From an uncultured Lachnospiraceae bacterium (GTDB lineage: Bacteria; Bacillota; Clostridia; Lachnospirales; Lachnospiraceae), in assembly GCA_910577825.1 (NCBI GenBank), contig CAJTOK010000066.1, positions 1 to 11,262 of the forward strand: DNA of 11,262 nt. The letters are read 5' to 3'. Shown piece after piece: positions 1-8,438 of this stretch. Each line of letters opens with the position of its first letter. Within the stretch, counting starts at the first letter, position 1. Under the pieces are notes generated by a model. The model saw nothing but the letters and a program-made list of their open reading frames with translations, was not told where the DNA came from and did no database searches. A program made the translations under genes and the position numbers.

Positions 1-1519
1 TAATTTTCAATCCAGTATGCTCCAACACATAATCCTTGATTTCCTCATAAGTTGCTTTACTCTCCGCAGCCGTCAAATCAAGCTCGTCCATCTGAAGCTC
101 AACCTCGATATGTTGGTCTGAATGAAGTTTGGACAATAAACATACCGTCTCAACGTGCCCTGTCTGCGGGAACATATCTACACAGCACACCCTGTCTGCT
201 TTATACCCATATTCCTGCAGTTCTGCAAGGTCTTTTACAAGGCTTGTTGGTTTACAGGATATATAAACCATTCCTGGCGCTTTCATATCCCTGCCTATTT
301 TTTTTAATGCTTTAGGGTTTATCCCTTCCCGTGGCGGGTCAAGTATTATAAAATCAGGTTTTTCATTAATCCCATCAAGCACTTTTAATACATCACCCGC
401 TATAAAGTTACAGTTAGAAAGCCTGTTGTCTGCTGCATTCTGTTTTGCTGCCATAACTGCCTCTTCTACAATTTCAACACCTGTTACTTTTCCTGCTACT
501 GGTGCTATTATCTGTGCTATTGTACCTGTGCCGCTGTACAGGTCAAAGACTACTCCTGCCGGTTTTCCGGTTATATAATTTCTTATGCAGTTATAGAGCA
601 CTTCTGAGCCTTTTGTATTTGTCTGGAAGAAGGAGAATACTGAAATCCTGAATTTTAATCCAAGTATTTCTTCTGTAATCCAGTCCCTTCCAGATATAAT
701 ACGTGTTTTGTCACTTTTTACTACATCGCCTAAGCCATCGTTAATAATATGTAGAAAGCCTGTAATAGTGCCTTCAAGTTCCAGGTTTTCAAGTTCTTTG
801 CCAAGCTGGCCTAAACAGAGGCTGTCTTCCATGCCTGATGCTGTTACAAGTGCAATTAACATTTCCCCTGTTGAAGCAGCACGGCGCACAAGCAGGTGGC
901 GGAGTATTCCTGTATGTGTATTTTTATTATAATGCGGAATATTCCTGCTGGAAAAATGTCCACGTATACAGTCCAGGACTTTTGTATAATCATTATTTAT
1001 TATTTTACATCCTGAAACATTTATTATATCATGTATGCTTCCCTTTTTATGAAGCCCGAGCGAAAGCGGCCCTCCCTTGTATTCATCACCAAATGAAAAT
1101 TCCATTTTATTCCTGTATCCCCATTCACATGGGCTTGGCAATATGCCGTCAAATGTATAAGAGCCTTCTTCAAGTACAGTACCTAGCAGTTTTAACACTT
1201 GTTTTTTCTTTAATTCAAGCTGGGCCTGGTATGGAAGTGTCTGGTAAGTACAGCCGCCGCATATCCCAAAATGGCGGCATACAGGTTTCTGTGTTTCTTC
1301 TGGTGAACTTTTAAGCACTTCAAGCAAACGCCCTTTATATTTGCCAGTACGTGCTTTTTGTAAGACATATTTTACTTTCTGTCCCTGCAGTGCACCTTTA
1401 ACCATAACTTTATATTCATTTTCATTGCCGTCTTTATCTGTTTCTTTTGTTAAAACTGCTGCCTTGTCTGGAAAATCCACTTCTATTGCAGTTCCTTCAT
1501 ATATCTGTCCTTTTTTCAT
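1..1519 (-). CDS. rlmD: 23S rRNA (uracil-5-)-methyltransferase, RlmD/RumA type (3' end beyond window)
   Basis: This gene encodes an SAM-dependent RNA m5U methyltransferase of the TrmA/RlmD family, which acts on 23S rRNA in the cytoplasm. The in-window part is 506 codons. Cysteines C81, C87, C90 (C-x5-C-G-G-C) and C171 match the family's iron-sulfur ligands. FFQTN lies at about 297-301, the SAM-binding FDLYSGTG at 325-332, DPPREG at 394-399, the nucleophile C422 in ISCKP, and the general base E457 in GHVE. About 45 residues follow the catalytic domain and continue past the left edge, so it has a C-terminal extension of the kind I recall from other clostridial homologues. The ATG at 1519 is the only start codon after the in-frame stop at 1601-1603, but it lacks a good ribosome binding site. 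Which uracil is modified (U1939 or another) cannot be told from sequence. Confidence 0.93.
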   Translation of the reverse strand, partial: MKKGQIYEGTAIEVDFPDKAAVLTKETDKDGNENEYKVMVKGALQGQKVKYVLQKARTGKYKGRLLEVLKSSPEETQKPVCRHFGICGGCTYQTLPYQAQLELKKKQVLKLLGTVLEEGSYTFDGILPSPCEWGYRNKMEFSFGDEYKGGPLSLGLHKKGSIHDIINVSGCKIINNDYTKVLDCIRGHFSSRNIPHYNKNTHTGILRHLLVRRAASTGEMLIALVTASGMEDSLCLGQLGKELENLELEGTITGFLHIINDGLGDVVKSDKTRIISGRDWITEEILGLKFRISVFSFFQTNTKGSEVLYNCIRNYITGKPAGVVFDLYSGTGTIAQIIAPVAGKVTGVEIVEEAVMAAKQNAADNRLSNCNFIAGDVLKVLDGINEKPDFIILDPPREGINPKALKKIGRDMKAPGMVYISCKPTSLVKDLAELQEYGYKADRVCCVDMFPQTGHVETVCLLSKLHSDQHIEVELQMDELDLTAAESKATYEEIKDYVLEHTGLKI

Positions 1520-1559
1520 GTTTTCATAACTTTTGCCAGGCTTAAAATGGAAATGCCTG

Positions 1560-1700
1560 TATTTTATTTTTCCTTTCTTATTTTTTACTTTTTTCTGCTT
1601 TTACTTACTTCTTGCTTTTCCTTATTTTTTGCTTTTATTTATTTCTTGCCTTTACTTACTTTCTTGTTTTTCCTTACTTTTTTATTTTTTTCCACTCTTT
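1560..1700. repeat. Purine/pyrimidine-skewed low-complexity repeat upstream of rlmD
   Basis: On the plus strand this stretch is almost pure pyrimidine plus A, so on the minus strand it is rich in AAG, GTAAG and GGAAAA. It contains imperfect direct repeats: a 25-base copy at 1600-1624 and a 26-base copy at 1651-1676, both built on TTTACTTACT followed by TCTTG(C/T)TTTT and CCTTA, with a weaker copy near 1635-1650. It fills most of the pheA-rlmD gap. The minus frame continuous with rlmD is open for 27 codons upstream of its ATG and is very Lys-rich, but has no start codon. I see no terminator in it. It may be a degenerate tandem repeat or a leader region; no function is assigned. Confidence 0.6.
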
Positions 1701-1745
1701 ATCCACACAGTGGCATTTTGCCATATATGCTCCATATATATTTTA

Positions 1746-2891
1746 TTAATTAATAGTTACAACATTTCCAAGTACAGCCAGTTTGTTTGCAAATTCACTT
1801 ATGCCTGCAAGTGCATTTCCTACTTCTGGCTGGTTTAAATTGCCTTCTACATCTACAAAAAACCTGTATTCCCAGTTTCTGTTTTCTATTGGCCTTGATT
1901 CGATTTTTGTAAGGTTTAAACCATTATAATAGAAATTTGAAAGCATGTTATAAAGTGCACCTGCCTGGTGTTTTATTTCAAAGGAAAGGCTTATTTTATT
2001 AGCATTTGATAAAAATATCTTCTGGTTTGAAATTATTATAAAACGTGTATAATTCATGCTTTCATGGTTTACATGTTCTTTTATTATATCAAGCCCGAAA
2101 ATGCCTGCTGCACGTGTGCTTGCTATTGCTGCCTGGGTTTTGTCTGCATCTTCAGAAACTTTTTTTGCTGCTGCTGATGTGCTTGCATATGTTTTAGTTG
2201 AAATCCCTGTATGTTCTTCAAAAAACTTTGAGCACTGCATAAGCCCCTGTGGATGTGAATATACTGTTTTGATGTCATCCAGTTTTGCACCTTTAACTCC
2301 CATAAGTGCCTGTTCAACTTTTACAACATGTTCTGCAACTATCGTTACATCATAATCAAGAAGCAGGTCATAAATATCCGTAATGCCGCCTGTTGATGTA
2401 TTTTCAATAGGCAGTACGCCAAATTTTGCTTCACCGTTTGCAACGGTTTCCATTACTTCTTTAAATGTATTTTTATTTATTGCTGTTATATCTTTTCCAA
2501 ATACTTCTTCCATTGCCTGTTCTGTATATGCACCGTGTTCGCCAAAACAAACAATCCTTGTGTCAGAATCAACATCAAATGAATCTTTCTGGCAGAAAAT
2601 CTGTTTCAGTTCATTTTCAGTCCCAAGTACCCCGTACTGGTATTTACGGCTTATAGACATAATCTGCCTGAACAAGTCTTCTATTCCTGCTTTATTAAAT
2701 TCATTATCTGCAAGTTCCCTTAGTGTTTTTAACTTTTCTTCTTCACGTGCAGGGTCAAATACTTTTTTGCCTGTACTTCTTTTATAAGCTGCAACATCTG
2801 TGGCAACTTTCATTCTTTCTTCAAATAATCCTGCAATCTGCCTGTCTATTTTGTCAATTTTCTCTCTGCTTTCTTTTAAATCAACAACCAT
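1746..2891 (-). CDS. pheA: Bifunctional chorismate mutase / prephenate dehydratase (P-protein)
   Basis: This enzyme converts chorismate to prephenate and then to phenylpyruvate in phenylalanine synthesis. Residues 1-87 form an AroQ-type chorismate mutase; aligned by eye to the E. coli P-protein, the active-site set is intact (R9, R26, K37, D46, R49, E50, Q85). Residues about 110-287 are the prephenate dehydratase domain, with GEHGAYTE, PIENTSTGG (161-169), SHPQ (212-215) and the catalytic YTRF (281-284). Residues about 298-381 are an ACT domain with GALYNML (311-317) and ESRP (331-334), the family's phenylalanine-binding motifs, so feedback inhibition by Phe is expected. At 381 residues the length is normal. 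The ATG is preceded by a GGTGGT sequence. It lies 24 bases after the NUDIX gene and is probably in the same transcript. Confidence 0.95.
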   Translation of the reverse strand: MVVDLKESREKIDKIDRQIAGLFEERMKVATDVAAYKRSTGKKVFDPAREEEKLKTLRELADNEFNKAGIEDLFRQIMSISRKYQYGVLGTENELKQIFCQKDSFDVDSDTRIVCFGEHGAYTEQAMEEVFGKDITAINKNTFKEVMETVANGEAKFGVLPIENTSTGGITDIYDLLLDYDVTIVAEHVVKVEQALMGVKGAKLDDIKTVYSHPQGLMQCSKFFEEHTGISTKTYASTSAAAKKVSEDADKTQAAIASTRAAGIFGLDIIKEHVNHESMNYTRFIIISNQKIFLSNANKISLSFEIKHQAGALYNMLSNFYYNGLNLTKIESRPIENRNWEYRFFVDVEGNLNQPEVGNALAGISEFANKLAVLGNVVTIN

Positions 2892-2915
2892 TTTACCACC
2901 ATTTCCATAATTAAT

Positions 2916-3770
2916 TTATCTGTATAGTTTCCCATAAAAAAACTGTTCCTGGAATGAAATGTCCCCTAAGATTTTTTCATCAGGAATGCCACTCCCGCCA
3001 AGTGATACAATCCACTTGTCTTCCACATCATTAAACCGGTGGAATACCGCAATTACTTTGCCTTCAAACTTGTCTAATGGCCTGTCTGTGCCAAAAACAT
3101 AAACGTCCTGTTCTTCCCCGTCACCAGCCATAATTCCTTCCACATGCCCGTAATTAACAGGATAAACCATTCCTGGATGCGCCGGGTGGCAAGAACCCGC
3201 CTGCCTGTCAATTTTCCCTGTAACTGTCATGCCTGTAATGCCACTGTAATCCGGCTTATGTATGTTATCTGCAAAACATTCATTAAATGCGCAGAAAAAA
3301 TAATCCAGTGTATCTACAAATTTCCCTTTGTCATACATCTGGCGGATTTCTTCTGGTGATGCCCATTTACATTCTGCTACTTCAGCAGTAGTTGCATTTT
3401 CAAGGCAGGGCCCGCCATTATATTTAAAAAGCCATACGTCCATTATGTCATTATGGTTCTTCCCACGTATTTTACTAAACAGCAGCTTTCCATTTTCTTT
3501 CTGCAAATCAATTCCAGTTTCTTCTTTAGCTTCCCTTATTGCACCTTCAAGGCTGCCCTCGCCCTTTATAACAGAACCGCCTGTGCTTTCCCACATAAGC
3601 GGGTGCATGGGACGGTCTGCTGCCCTTTTTGATACCAGGAACTGTCCTTTATCGTTTTTTATCCATACATGTACTACCAGATGGTAAAAACCATCTGGCA
3701 TTTCTTCTCCACGTATATGTTCCCTGCCAGTTTTTTCCCTGTATTTTGTATATAAATCCCATTTTTCCAT
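2916..3770 (-). CDS. NUDIX hydrolase fused to an inorganic pyrophosphatase-like domain
   Basis: This 284-residue protein has two parts. Residues about 25-165 are a NUDIX domain with a perfect box (G65-x5-E71-x7-R79-E80-A-x-E83-E84-x-G86-I87), so it should hydrolyse a nucleoside diphosphate linked to another moiety; the substrate is unknown. Residues about 180-284 look like a minimal family I pyrophosphatase fold: HP-x-HP, then YPVNYG (203-208), then D217-G-E-E-Q-D222, which resembles the D-x-D-P-x-D metal site but with Glu replacing the second Asp, and later a KVIAVFHRF strand and a VEDKW motif. Clostridia also carry this C-terminal type as a small stand-alone protein, from memory. The fusion suggests coupled cleavage, but activity of the second domain is uncertain. 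GGAGAG lies 9 bases before the ATG. It sits between the aminopeptidase and pheA, 32 and 24 bases away. Confidence 0.88.
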   Translation of the reverse strand: MEKWDLYTKYREKTGREHIRGEEMPDGFYHLVVHVWIKNDKGQFLVSKRAADRPMHPLMWESTGGSVIKGEGSLEGAIREAKEETGIDLQKENGKLLFSKIRGKNHNDIMDVWLFKYNGGPCLENATTAEVAECKWASPEEIRQMYDKGKFVDTLDYFFCAFNECFADNIHKPDYSGITGMTVTGKIDRQAGSCHPAHPGMVYPVNYGHVEGIMAGDGEEQDVYVFGTDRPLDKFEGKVIAVFHRFNDVEDKWIVSLGGSGIPDEKILGDISFQEQFFYGKLYR

Positions 3771-3802
3771 TTGTTTTTCTCTCCATTTGCCTTTACTGTT
3801 TC

Positions 3803-5182
3803 TCAGGCGTCTTTAAGAAATGCAACATAACATTTCTTTGTTTCATAAATGTCTGCCTTGCTTGTAATTTCCCAAGGTGCGTGCATATTTAAAACTGCAA
3901 CGCCACAGTCAATTACTTCCATGCCATAAAGCGAAAGTATATATGCAATAGTGCCGCCACCGCCAATATCAACTTTTCCAAGCTCCGCCATCTGGTAATT
4001 TACATTATTATCATCCATAATTTTACGGAGTGTGGCAAGATATTCAGCATTGGCATCATTAGAGCCTGATTTTCCACGGCTTCCTGTAAACTTACAAAAT
4101 ACCACGCCCTTTCCACAGTATGAAGAGTTTTTCTTTTCAAACGCATCTGCAAATAATGGGTCGTATGCAGCATTTACATCTGAAGAAAGCATCCTGCTGT
4201 TTTTAAGGCAGCGCTTTAATTTTAATTCCGAATAAGCACCTTCAAGGTTTATAAGTTCAGATACGGTATTTTCAAAGAAATGTGACTGCATCCCGGTTGC
4301 CCCGACACTTCCTATCTCTTCTTTATCTACAAGCAGGCAGCAGGAAGTCTTGTCCACATTTTCCATTTCAAGCATTGCCACAAGTGAAGTATAAGCACAT
4401 ACCCTGTCATCCTGCCCGTAAGACATAACCATGCTTCTGTCAAGCCCGAGTTCACGTGCCCTGCCTGCTGGCACAATTTCAAGTTCAGCGGACATGAAAT
4501 CTTCTTCATCCATGCCATAAGAATCTTTAAGGATTTTAATTACATTTTCTTTTACTGCGTCCTTTTCCTCATTATTTAACGGGATGCTCCCGATAAGCAG
4601 GTCAAGTTTTTCGCCTTCTATAACCTTGGAAGCTTTCTTGTCCATCTGTTCACCTGCAAGGTGTATAAGAAGGTCTGTAATACAGAATACAGGGTCATTT
4701 TCATCTTCGCCTATACATATTTCTGTTTTGCTTCCATCCTTTTTAACCACTACGCCATGGATTGCAAGCGGGATAGTTACCCACTGGTATTTCTTAATGC
4801 CGCCATAATAATGTGTGTCAAAATATGCAAGCCCGCCCTCCTCATATAACGGGTTCTGCTTTATATCTATACGTGGGGAATCAATATGTGCACCCAGTAT
4901 ATTCAGGCCATCTTCTAAAGGTTTTTTGCCTATATTAAATAAAATTACGGACTTGCACATACATGAAGCATATATTTTATCACCTGTTTTAAGGGGTTTT
5001 CCTGCTGCTACTGCTTCTTCAATGGAAATATAACCTTTCTCTTTTGCAAGCTCTGTTATTTTACTGGTACATTCCCTTTCAGTTTTGCAGTCTGATAAAA
5101 AATCTTTGTAAGCACTGCAAAGTGTTTCAAGTTCTTTTAAATCTGTTTCATTATAATCTTTCCATGCAATTTTTCTTTCCAT
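3803..5182 (-). CDS. M18-family metallo-aminopeptidase
   Basis: This is a cytoplasmic zinc aminopeptidase of family M18 (aspartyl aminopeptidase-like), which trims N-terminal residues from peptides. With the start at 5182 it has 459 residues. Metal and catalytic motifs are present: GAHIDSPR with H99 and D101, YGQDDR with D258, the KEEIGS pair E288/E289, SSDVNAAYD with D335, and NMHAPWE with H434. The open frame reaches back to 5245, but the extra 21 residues are unlike the family, and the ATG at 5180-5182 has a GGAGGA ribosome binding site 11 bases upstream, so I prefer the shorter form. It is probably the first gene of a run with the NUDIX and pheA genes. The AT-rich stretch at about 5300-5335 may hold its promoter. 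Confidence 0.92.
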   Translation of the reverse strand: MERKIAWKDYNETDLKELETLCSAYKDFLSDCKTERECTSKITELAKEKGYISIEEAVAAGKPLKTGDKIYASCMCKSVILFNIGKKPLEDGLNILGAHIDSPRIDIKQNPLYEEGGLAYFDTHYYGGIKKYQWVTIPLAIHGVVVKKDGSKTEICIGEDENDPVFCITDLLIHLAGEQMDKKASKVIEGEKLDLLIGSIPLNNEEKDAVKENVIKILKDSYGMDEEDFMSAELEIVPAGRARELGLDRSMVMSYGQDDRVCAYTSLVAMLEMENVDKTSCCLLVDKEEIGSVGATGMQSHFFENTVSELINLEGAYSELKLKRCLKNSRMLSSDVNAAYDPLFADAFEKKNSSYCGKGVVFCKFTGSRGKSGSNDANAEYLATLRKIMDDNNVNYQMAELGKVDIGGGGTIAYILSLYGMEVIDCGVAVLNMHAPWEITSKADIYETKKCYVAFLKDA

Positions 5183-5403
5183 AATATCTCTTATCCTCCA
5201 TTTTATAAAATCATTTATCCCGATTATACACCAGCCAGCTGGCAATGTCTAATATTAATTTCCACTTCCTTCCTTATTGCTGCCTGTAATGTTTCTAAAA
5301 CATGGTTATAATATTATATTATTATATTTTAAGTCTGCCCATTTTTCCAGGCCAGAACCCTGCAATTTAAAAAATCCAGTAACATATCACAAATATATGG
5401 GGC

Positions 5404-5432
5404 TTGGATTTATAATAAAAAAATGCTATGCT
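5404..5432 (+). promoter_or_regulatory. Putative sigma-A promoter for the 166-residue hypothetical gene
   Basis: TTGGAT at 5404-5409 and TATGCT at 5427-5432 are separated by exactly 17 bases, about 40 bases before the start codon of the plus-strand gene. Both hexamers match consensus only partly (4 of 6 each), so this is a fair rather than strong call. The 5183-5471 gap between divergent genes is AT-rich, and otherwise I see only an AT-rich -10-like region for the aminopeptidase on the minus strand. Confidence 0.45.
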
Positions 5433-5471
5433 TAAATAACAAGAATTAATTATAATATACAGGAGGGGGAC

Positions 5472-5972
5472 ATGGAAAAACCATTTATTGACAAGACAAA
5501 ACTCCCGGAAGTTATGGATATTATTGGACAAGCTGCTTCCCTTATGGAAGAAAAAGACTGTAATAATGATGATAAAGCCAAAAAGGAGTTATCTGTATTC
5601 CAGAAACGTTTAGGGGATATTACTGGAAATAAAGAAATTAATATTACGGACTTCCGGGAATACTGGGGCTATACAAGTTTAGAGGAAATAGCATACAGTG
5701 CTTTAATGCCACCGCCGCCCAGAAAAAAACTTGATGACAGCCAGATACTGGAAATTATTTTAAATATCCTGCCAGATAATAACGGGGATGAAACCAGTAG
5801 CAAGGCAATAACCAGTGAAGCGGAAATGGATTACTGGATAAAATATTTAACAGTAAATACAGGGCTTGAAAACCTTTCTGACTATATTTTCTACCCAGAC
5901 CTTGCAGGGCTTGGCAGGGACGCTTCCATTAGGGAGATTGCAGATAAAATTATTGCAGACAGGAAATTATAA
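5472..5972 (+). CDS. Hypothetical acidic protein, 166 residues
   Basis: I do not recognise this gene. It has an excellent AGGAGG ribosome binding site at 5461-5466 and a plausible promoter, so it is very likely expressed. The product is soluble, acidic and mostly helical in appearance, with no signal peptide, membrane segment or cysteine cluster (a single Cys near residue 30). A run of four prolines lies at about residues 79-82 (MPPPPR), followed by the charged, Asp/Glu-rich second half. It is the only complete plus-strand gene in the core part of the window, divergent from the aminopeptidase and convergent, 18 bases away, with the YlbJ-like gene. No function is proposed. Confidence 0.8.
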   Translation: MEKPFIDKTKLPEVMDIIGQAASLMEEKDCNNDDKAKKELSVFQKRLGDITGNKEINITDFREYWGYTSLEEIAYSALMPPPPRKKLDDSQILEIILNILPDNNGDETSSKAITSEAEMDYWIKYLTVNTGLENLSDYIFYPDLAGLGRDASIREIADKIIADRKL

Positions 5973-5990
5973 TCCAGGCAAGGATAAATA

Positions 5991-6911
5991 TTATACAAGA
6001 TAAAATATAACCGCAGCAAGCGCAGCTGCTATAAATGCCTGCCTTAATTTAGCAAATATATATTTCCTGCCTGAAATCCCCGTGCCTATAATAACACCTA
6101 AAGTCTGCGCCACGCTTGACATCCCGCCAAATGCACAGAATGCACTTGCAAGTATACATTTAACATATAAAGTAGTATCTGCACCTGCAAGTATTTCACC
6201 GCCTGTTGTTATTTCAATAATCCCTGCACCTGCAAGCTGGACTATTTTATTTGTTGTAACTATATTTTGCAGAAGTTCTGTAAGAATTGAAAACAATATT
6301 ATATACCCTCCTACTTTTACAAGGGTAACTGCTGAACTTAGTATACTTTCATCAAGGGCTTCCATTAACGGATAATTCTTTTTAACATTGCTGCTACTGC
6401 TTTTACATGCCTCCCCTGCATGGCGTCCGGGTTCTAAAAACGCATTAATAAATGCAGACAGGTATATTATTAAAAGCATAAATGCCGGCCTGTCAAGCCC
6501 TAAGCATTTCACACCTATATATTCAAGCATAAACATAGGGCTTGCATTATTGCAGAAGCTTATTATATATTGTGCTTCACTTTGTGAAAAAGCGCCTGTC
6601 TTATACATGTCTGCAACTGTTTTTGCGCCAAGCGGGTAACCGGAAAGCATTCCTACTACAGCAGGGTAACAGCCGTTCTTTGACAGGCCGAAAACTTTGT
6701 GGAACACAGGGTAAAACATATTGCTTATAAAGCTTGTAACATTTAACTTTATAAGCATTGTAGAAATAATCATAAAAGGGCATAATGACGGGATTATAAT
6801 ATTAAACCAGAGTAAAAGCCCGTTTTCTGCCCCTTTGCCTGTAATATCAGGAAATATTACAAAAAGCAGCACAAGCAAAGCTAAAACGGCAATAAAAAAC
6901 TTTCTTCTCAT
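5991..6911 (-). CDS. YlbJ-like integral membrane protein (nucleoside-recognition/Gate domain)
   Basis: This is a 306-residue polytopic membrane protein resembling the sporulation protein YlbJ and its relatives with Gate (nucleoside recognition) domains. Residues 4-20 form the first hydrophobic segment; a second lies at 31-55 (LLLWFNIIIPSLCPF), followed by GMLSGYPLGAK at 87-97, FCNNASPMF at 119-127 (the family's asparagine/serine-rich turn), further segments at about 141-158, 190-215 and 250-278, with FGGMSSVAQ at 261-269, and a final one at about 290-306. It is shorter than the roughly 400 residues I expect for YlbJ. YlbJ is needed for spore resistance in Bacillus; whether this paralogue has that role is inference. 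The ATG at 6911 has only a weak upstream AAGG and no better in-frame start. Confidence 0.8.
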   Translation of the reverse strand: MRRKFFIAVLALLVLLFVIFPDITGKGAENGLLLWFNIIIPSLCPFMIISTMLIKLNVTSFISNMFYPVFHKVFGLSKNGCYPAVVGMLSGYPLGAKTVADMYKTGAFSQSEAQYIISFCNNASPMFMLEYIGVKCLGLDRPAFMLLIIYLSAFINAFLEPGRHAGEACKSSSSNVKKNYPLMEALDESILSSAVTLVKVGGYIILFSILTELLQNIVTTNKIVQLAGAGIIEITTGGEILAGADTTLYVKCILASAFCAFGGMSSVAQTLGVIIGTGISGRKYIFAKLRQAFIAAALAAVIFYLV

Positions 6912-7025
6912 AAGAACATTTAAAACCTTATAATAAAGCTTTACTTTATGCTATGACAGACCTTGGTGCATTATTCATATTAATTCCCATGCCATAATAT
7001 ATAACCCGTTCTGGGGCTTCTTAGC

Positions 7026-7937
7026 TTACCAGAATTTTTTCTTTTTAAAGTAATAAAGGCTGGCGGCTACTATTAATATACCTGCCCCTATTACAACGGG
7101 GTATGAATATTTGTATTCTATCTCTGGCATATGTTCAAAATTCATGCCATACCAGCCTGCTATTAATGTAAGCGGAAGGAATATTGTGGTAACAATAGTA
7201 AGCATTTTCATAACATCATTCTGTTTTATTTCAATTTCAGACTGGTATACATCCTGTACCTGCATGGCATATTCCCTTAGCATCTGTGTTTCATCTGCAA
7301 GCTGTTCTGTTTTGTTTTTATACATATCAAAAGCTTTTATCCCATCTTCATTAAAAAAACTGTTTTCATTTGCAGATAATTCTTCCATTACCACTTTAAG
7401 CTGTATATAATAATGATAGAAACGGGATATAAGTTTCTTTAAATAAAGCATACGGCAGCCAAATTTCTCTGACCTTCCATTAAGCACATCTTCTTCAATT
7501 ACTGCAATATCCCTTTCTATTTTCTCTAAAAATAAAAGGTCTTCTTCAATAAATAATAATAGAAAATCATATAAAAAACGCCCTGTACTGCCATTTCTGC
7601 ACGTATAGCCTGCTGCCAGTTTCTGTACAGCCGCCTTTGCTTCTCCGTCATCGTCAAGTATAATTAACCTTCCATTTGTTATATATATTGCAAATGTTAT
7701 ATCCCTGCCGCCCTTTGCCTTAGAGGGTATTTTAAATGTCCCGGATATATAATCCATATGGGATTCAATTTTACAGGAATGTATTTTCTCAGCTTTATGC
7801 CATATACCTGCCTTGCTGCGTATATCATGGTTTTCATTCCACTCAGGAAATCCCAGGACACATATCCCGTTCTTGCTGTTCCAGAAATTTTTTTCTTCAA
7901 TCTTCTGTATCCCGCTTCCAGTGATAATATAATACAC
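7026..7937 (-). CDS. corA: CorA-family divalent metal (magnesium) transporter
   Basis: This 303-residue protein belongs to the CorA metal-ion transporter family, which forms pentameric channels for Mg2+ or Co2+/Ni2+ in the cytoplasmic membrane. The long N-terminal cytoplasmic part (1-240) ends in helical, charged sequence (about 125-240) typical of the stalk. The first membrane segment is at about 245-262, followed by the signature YGMNF (263-267), then an acidic periplasmic loop (EHMPEIE) and a second membrane segment at about 279-297, ending with a Lys-rich tail. The start is GTG at 7935-7937, supported by AAAGGAG 7-8 bases upstream; no in-frame ATG fits better. Ion preference cannot be read from the sequence. 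It is preceded by the GH18 remnant, 64 bases away. Confidence 0.9.
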   Translation of the reverse strand: MYYIITGSGIQKIEEKNFWNSKNGICVLGFPEWNENHDIRSKAGIWHKAEKIHSCKIESHMDYISGTFKIPSKAKGGRDITFAIYITNGRLIILDDDGEAKAAVQKLAAGYTCRNGSTGRFLYDFLLLFIEEDLLFLEKIERDIAVIEEDVLNGRSEKFGCRMLYLKKLISRFYHYYIQLKVVMEELSANENSFFNEDGIKAFDMYKNKTEQLADETQMLREYAMQVQDVYQSEIEIKQNDVMKMLTIVTTIFLPLTLIAGWYGMNFEHMPEIEYKYSYPVVIGAGILIVAASLYYFKKKKFW

Positions 7938-8001
7938 TTTTGTACTCCTTTCACTGTAAATCTTATAACCTGTTCTATAGTATAACCTAAGTAAATAGCT
8001 G

Positions 8002-8438
8002 CTATCCCTGTTTTATTATATTAAAACGGCTTTCAAGAAGTACCCAGTTTGCAAGGAACAGCCTCATTACCTGCCAGTAACCCATGCCACGCAGCCCAAA
8101 TTCTTCAAACAGTGAGAACTTCGCATTCATGCTTCTTACATCTTCAAACCATACTTCATGTCTTATGCCATCTTCTGCAGTATAGTTAAAATATGGTGTC
8201 TGTGCAGTTTCATCAAACTGTATCCTGGCACCATTGGCAGCAGCAATCTGTACAGCCTGTATATTTCCAATAGTAGTTGCTGCAGTTTCACCCTGTACAT
8301 ATGGCAAAGGCCAGTCATAACCATAATTTGGTATGCCAAGGTCTATTTTATTGCGTGGTATCTGTGTTACTGCATACTCCACTACCCTTCTTACCATATT
8401 AACAGGTGCAACTGCCATAGGCTCACTGTATTTATACC
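8002..8438 (-). pseudogene. 3' fragment of a LysM/GH18 (YaaH-like) spore peptidoglycan hydrolase
   Basis: About 145 residues match the C-terminal third of GH18-domain spore germination/cortex enzymes of the YaaH type: EPMAVAP, VVEYAVTQIP, LGIPNYGYDW, TIGNIQAVQIA, HEVWFEDVRS and GLRGMGYWQ. The longest ATG-initiated frame starts at 8418, but family-like residues continue upstream of it (WYKYSEP), ending at an in-frame TAG at about 8439-8441. The N-terminal LysM repeats and the GH18 catalytic D-x-x-D-x-E strand are absent, and there is no ribosome binding site before 8418. It is therefore a 5'-truncated, inactive remnant, with the break coinciding with the start of an accessory region. Confidence 0.8.

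Noticed and set aside
1711..1723. Small hairpin TGGCATTTTGCCA after pheA
   Set aside because: The stem is only five base pairs and neither strand has a T-run after it, so it is not called a terminator.
1533..1838. Plus-strand frames encoding very hydrophobic Phe/Leu-rich peptides
   Set aside because: They are the translation of the pyrimidine-rich repeat tract, lack ribosome binding sites and overlap the pheA 3' end.
5183..5245. Upstream extension of the M18 aminopeptidase
   Set aside because: The 21 extra residues do not look like the family N-terminus, and the internal ATG at 5182 has a good ribosome binding site.
8002..8418. The 138-codon frame as an intact small gene
   Set aside because: Family similarity extends upstream of its ATG, it has no ribosome binding site, and the catalytic half of the GH18 domain is missing.
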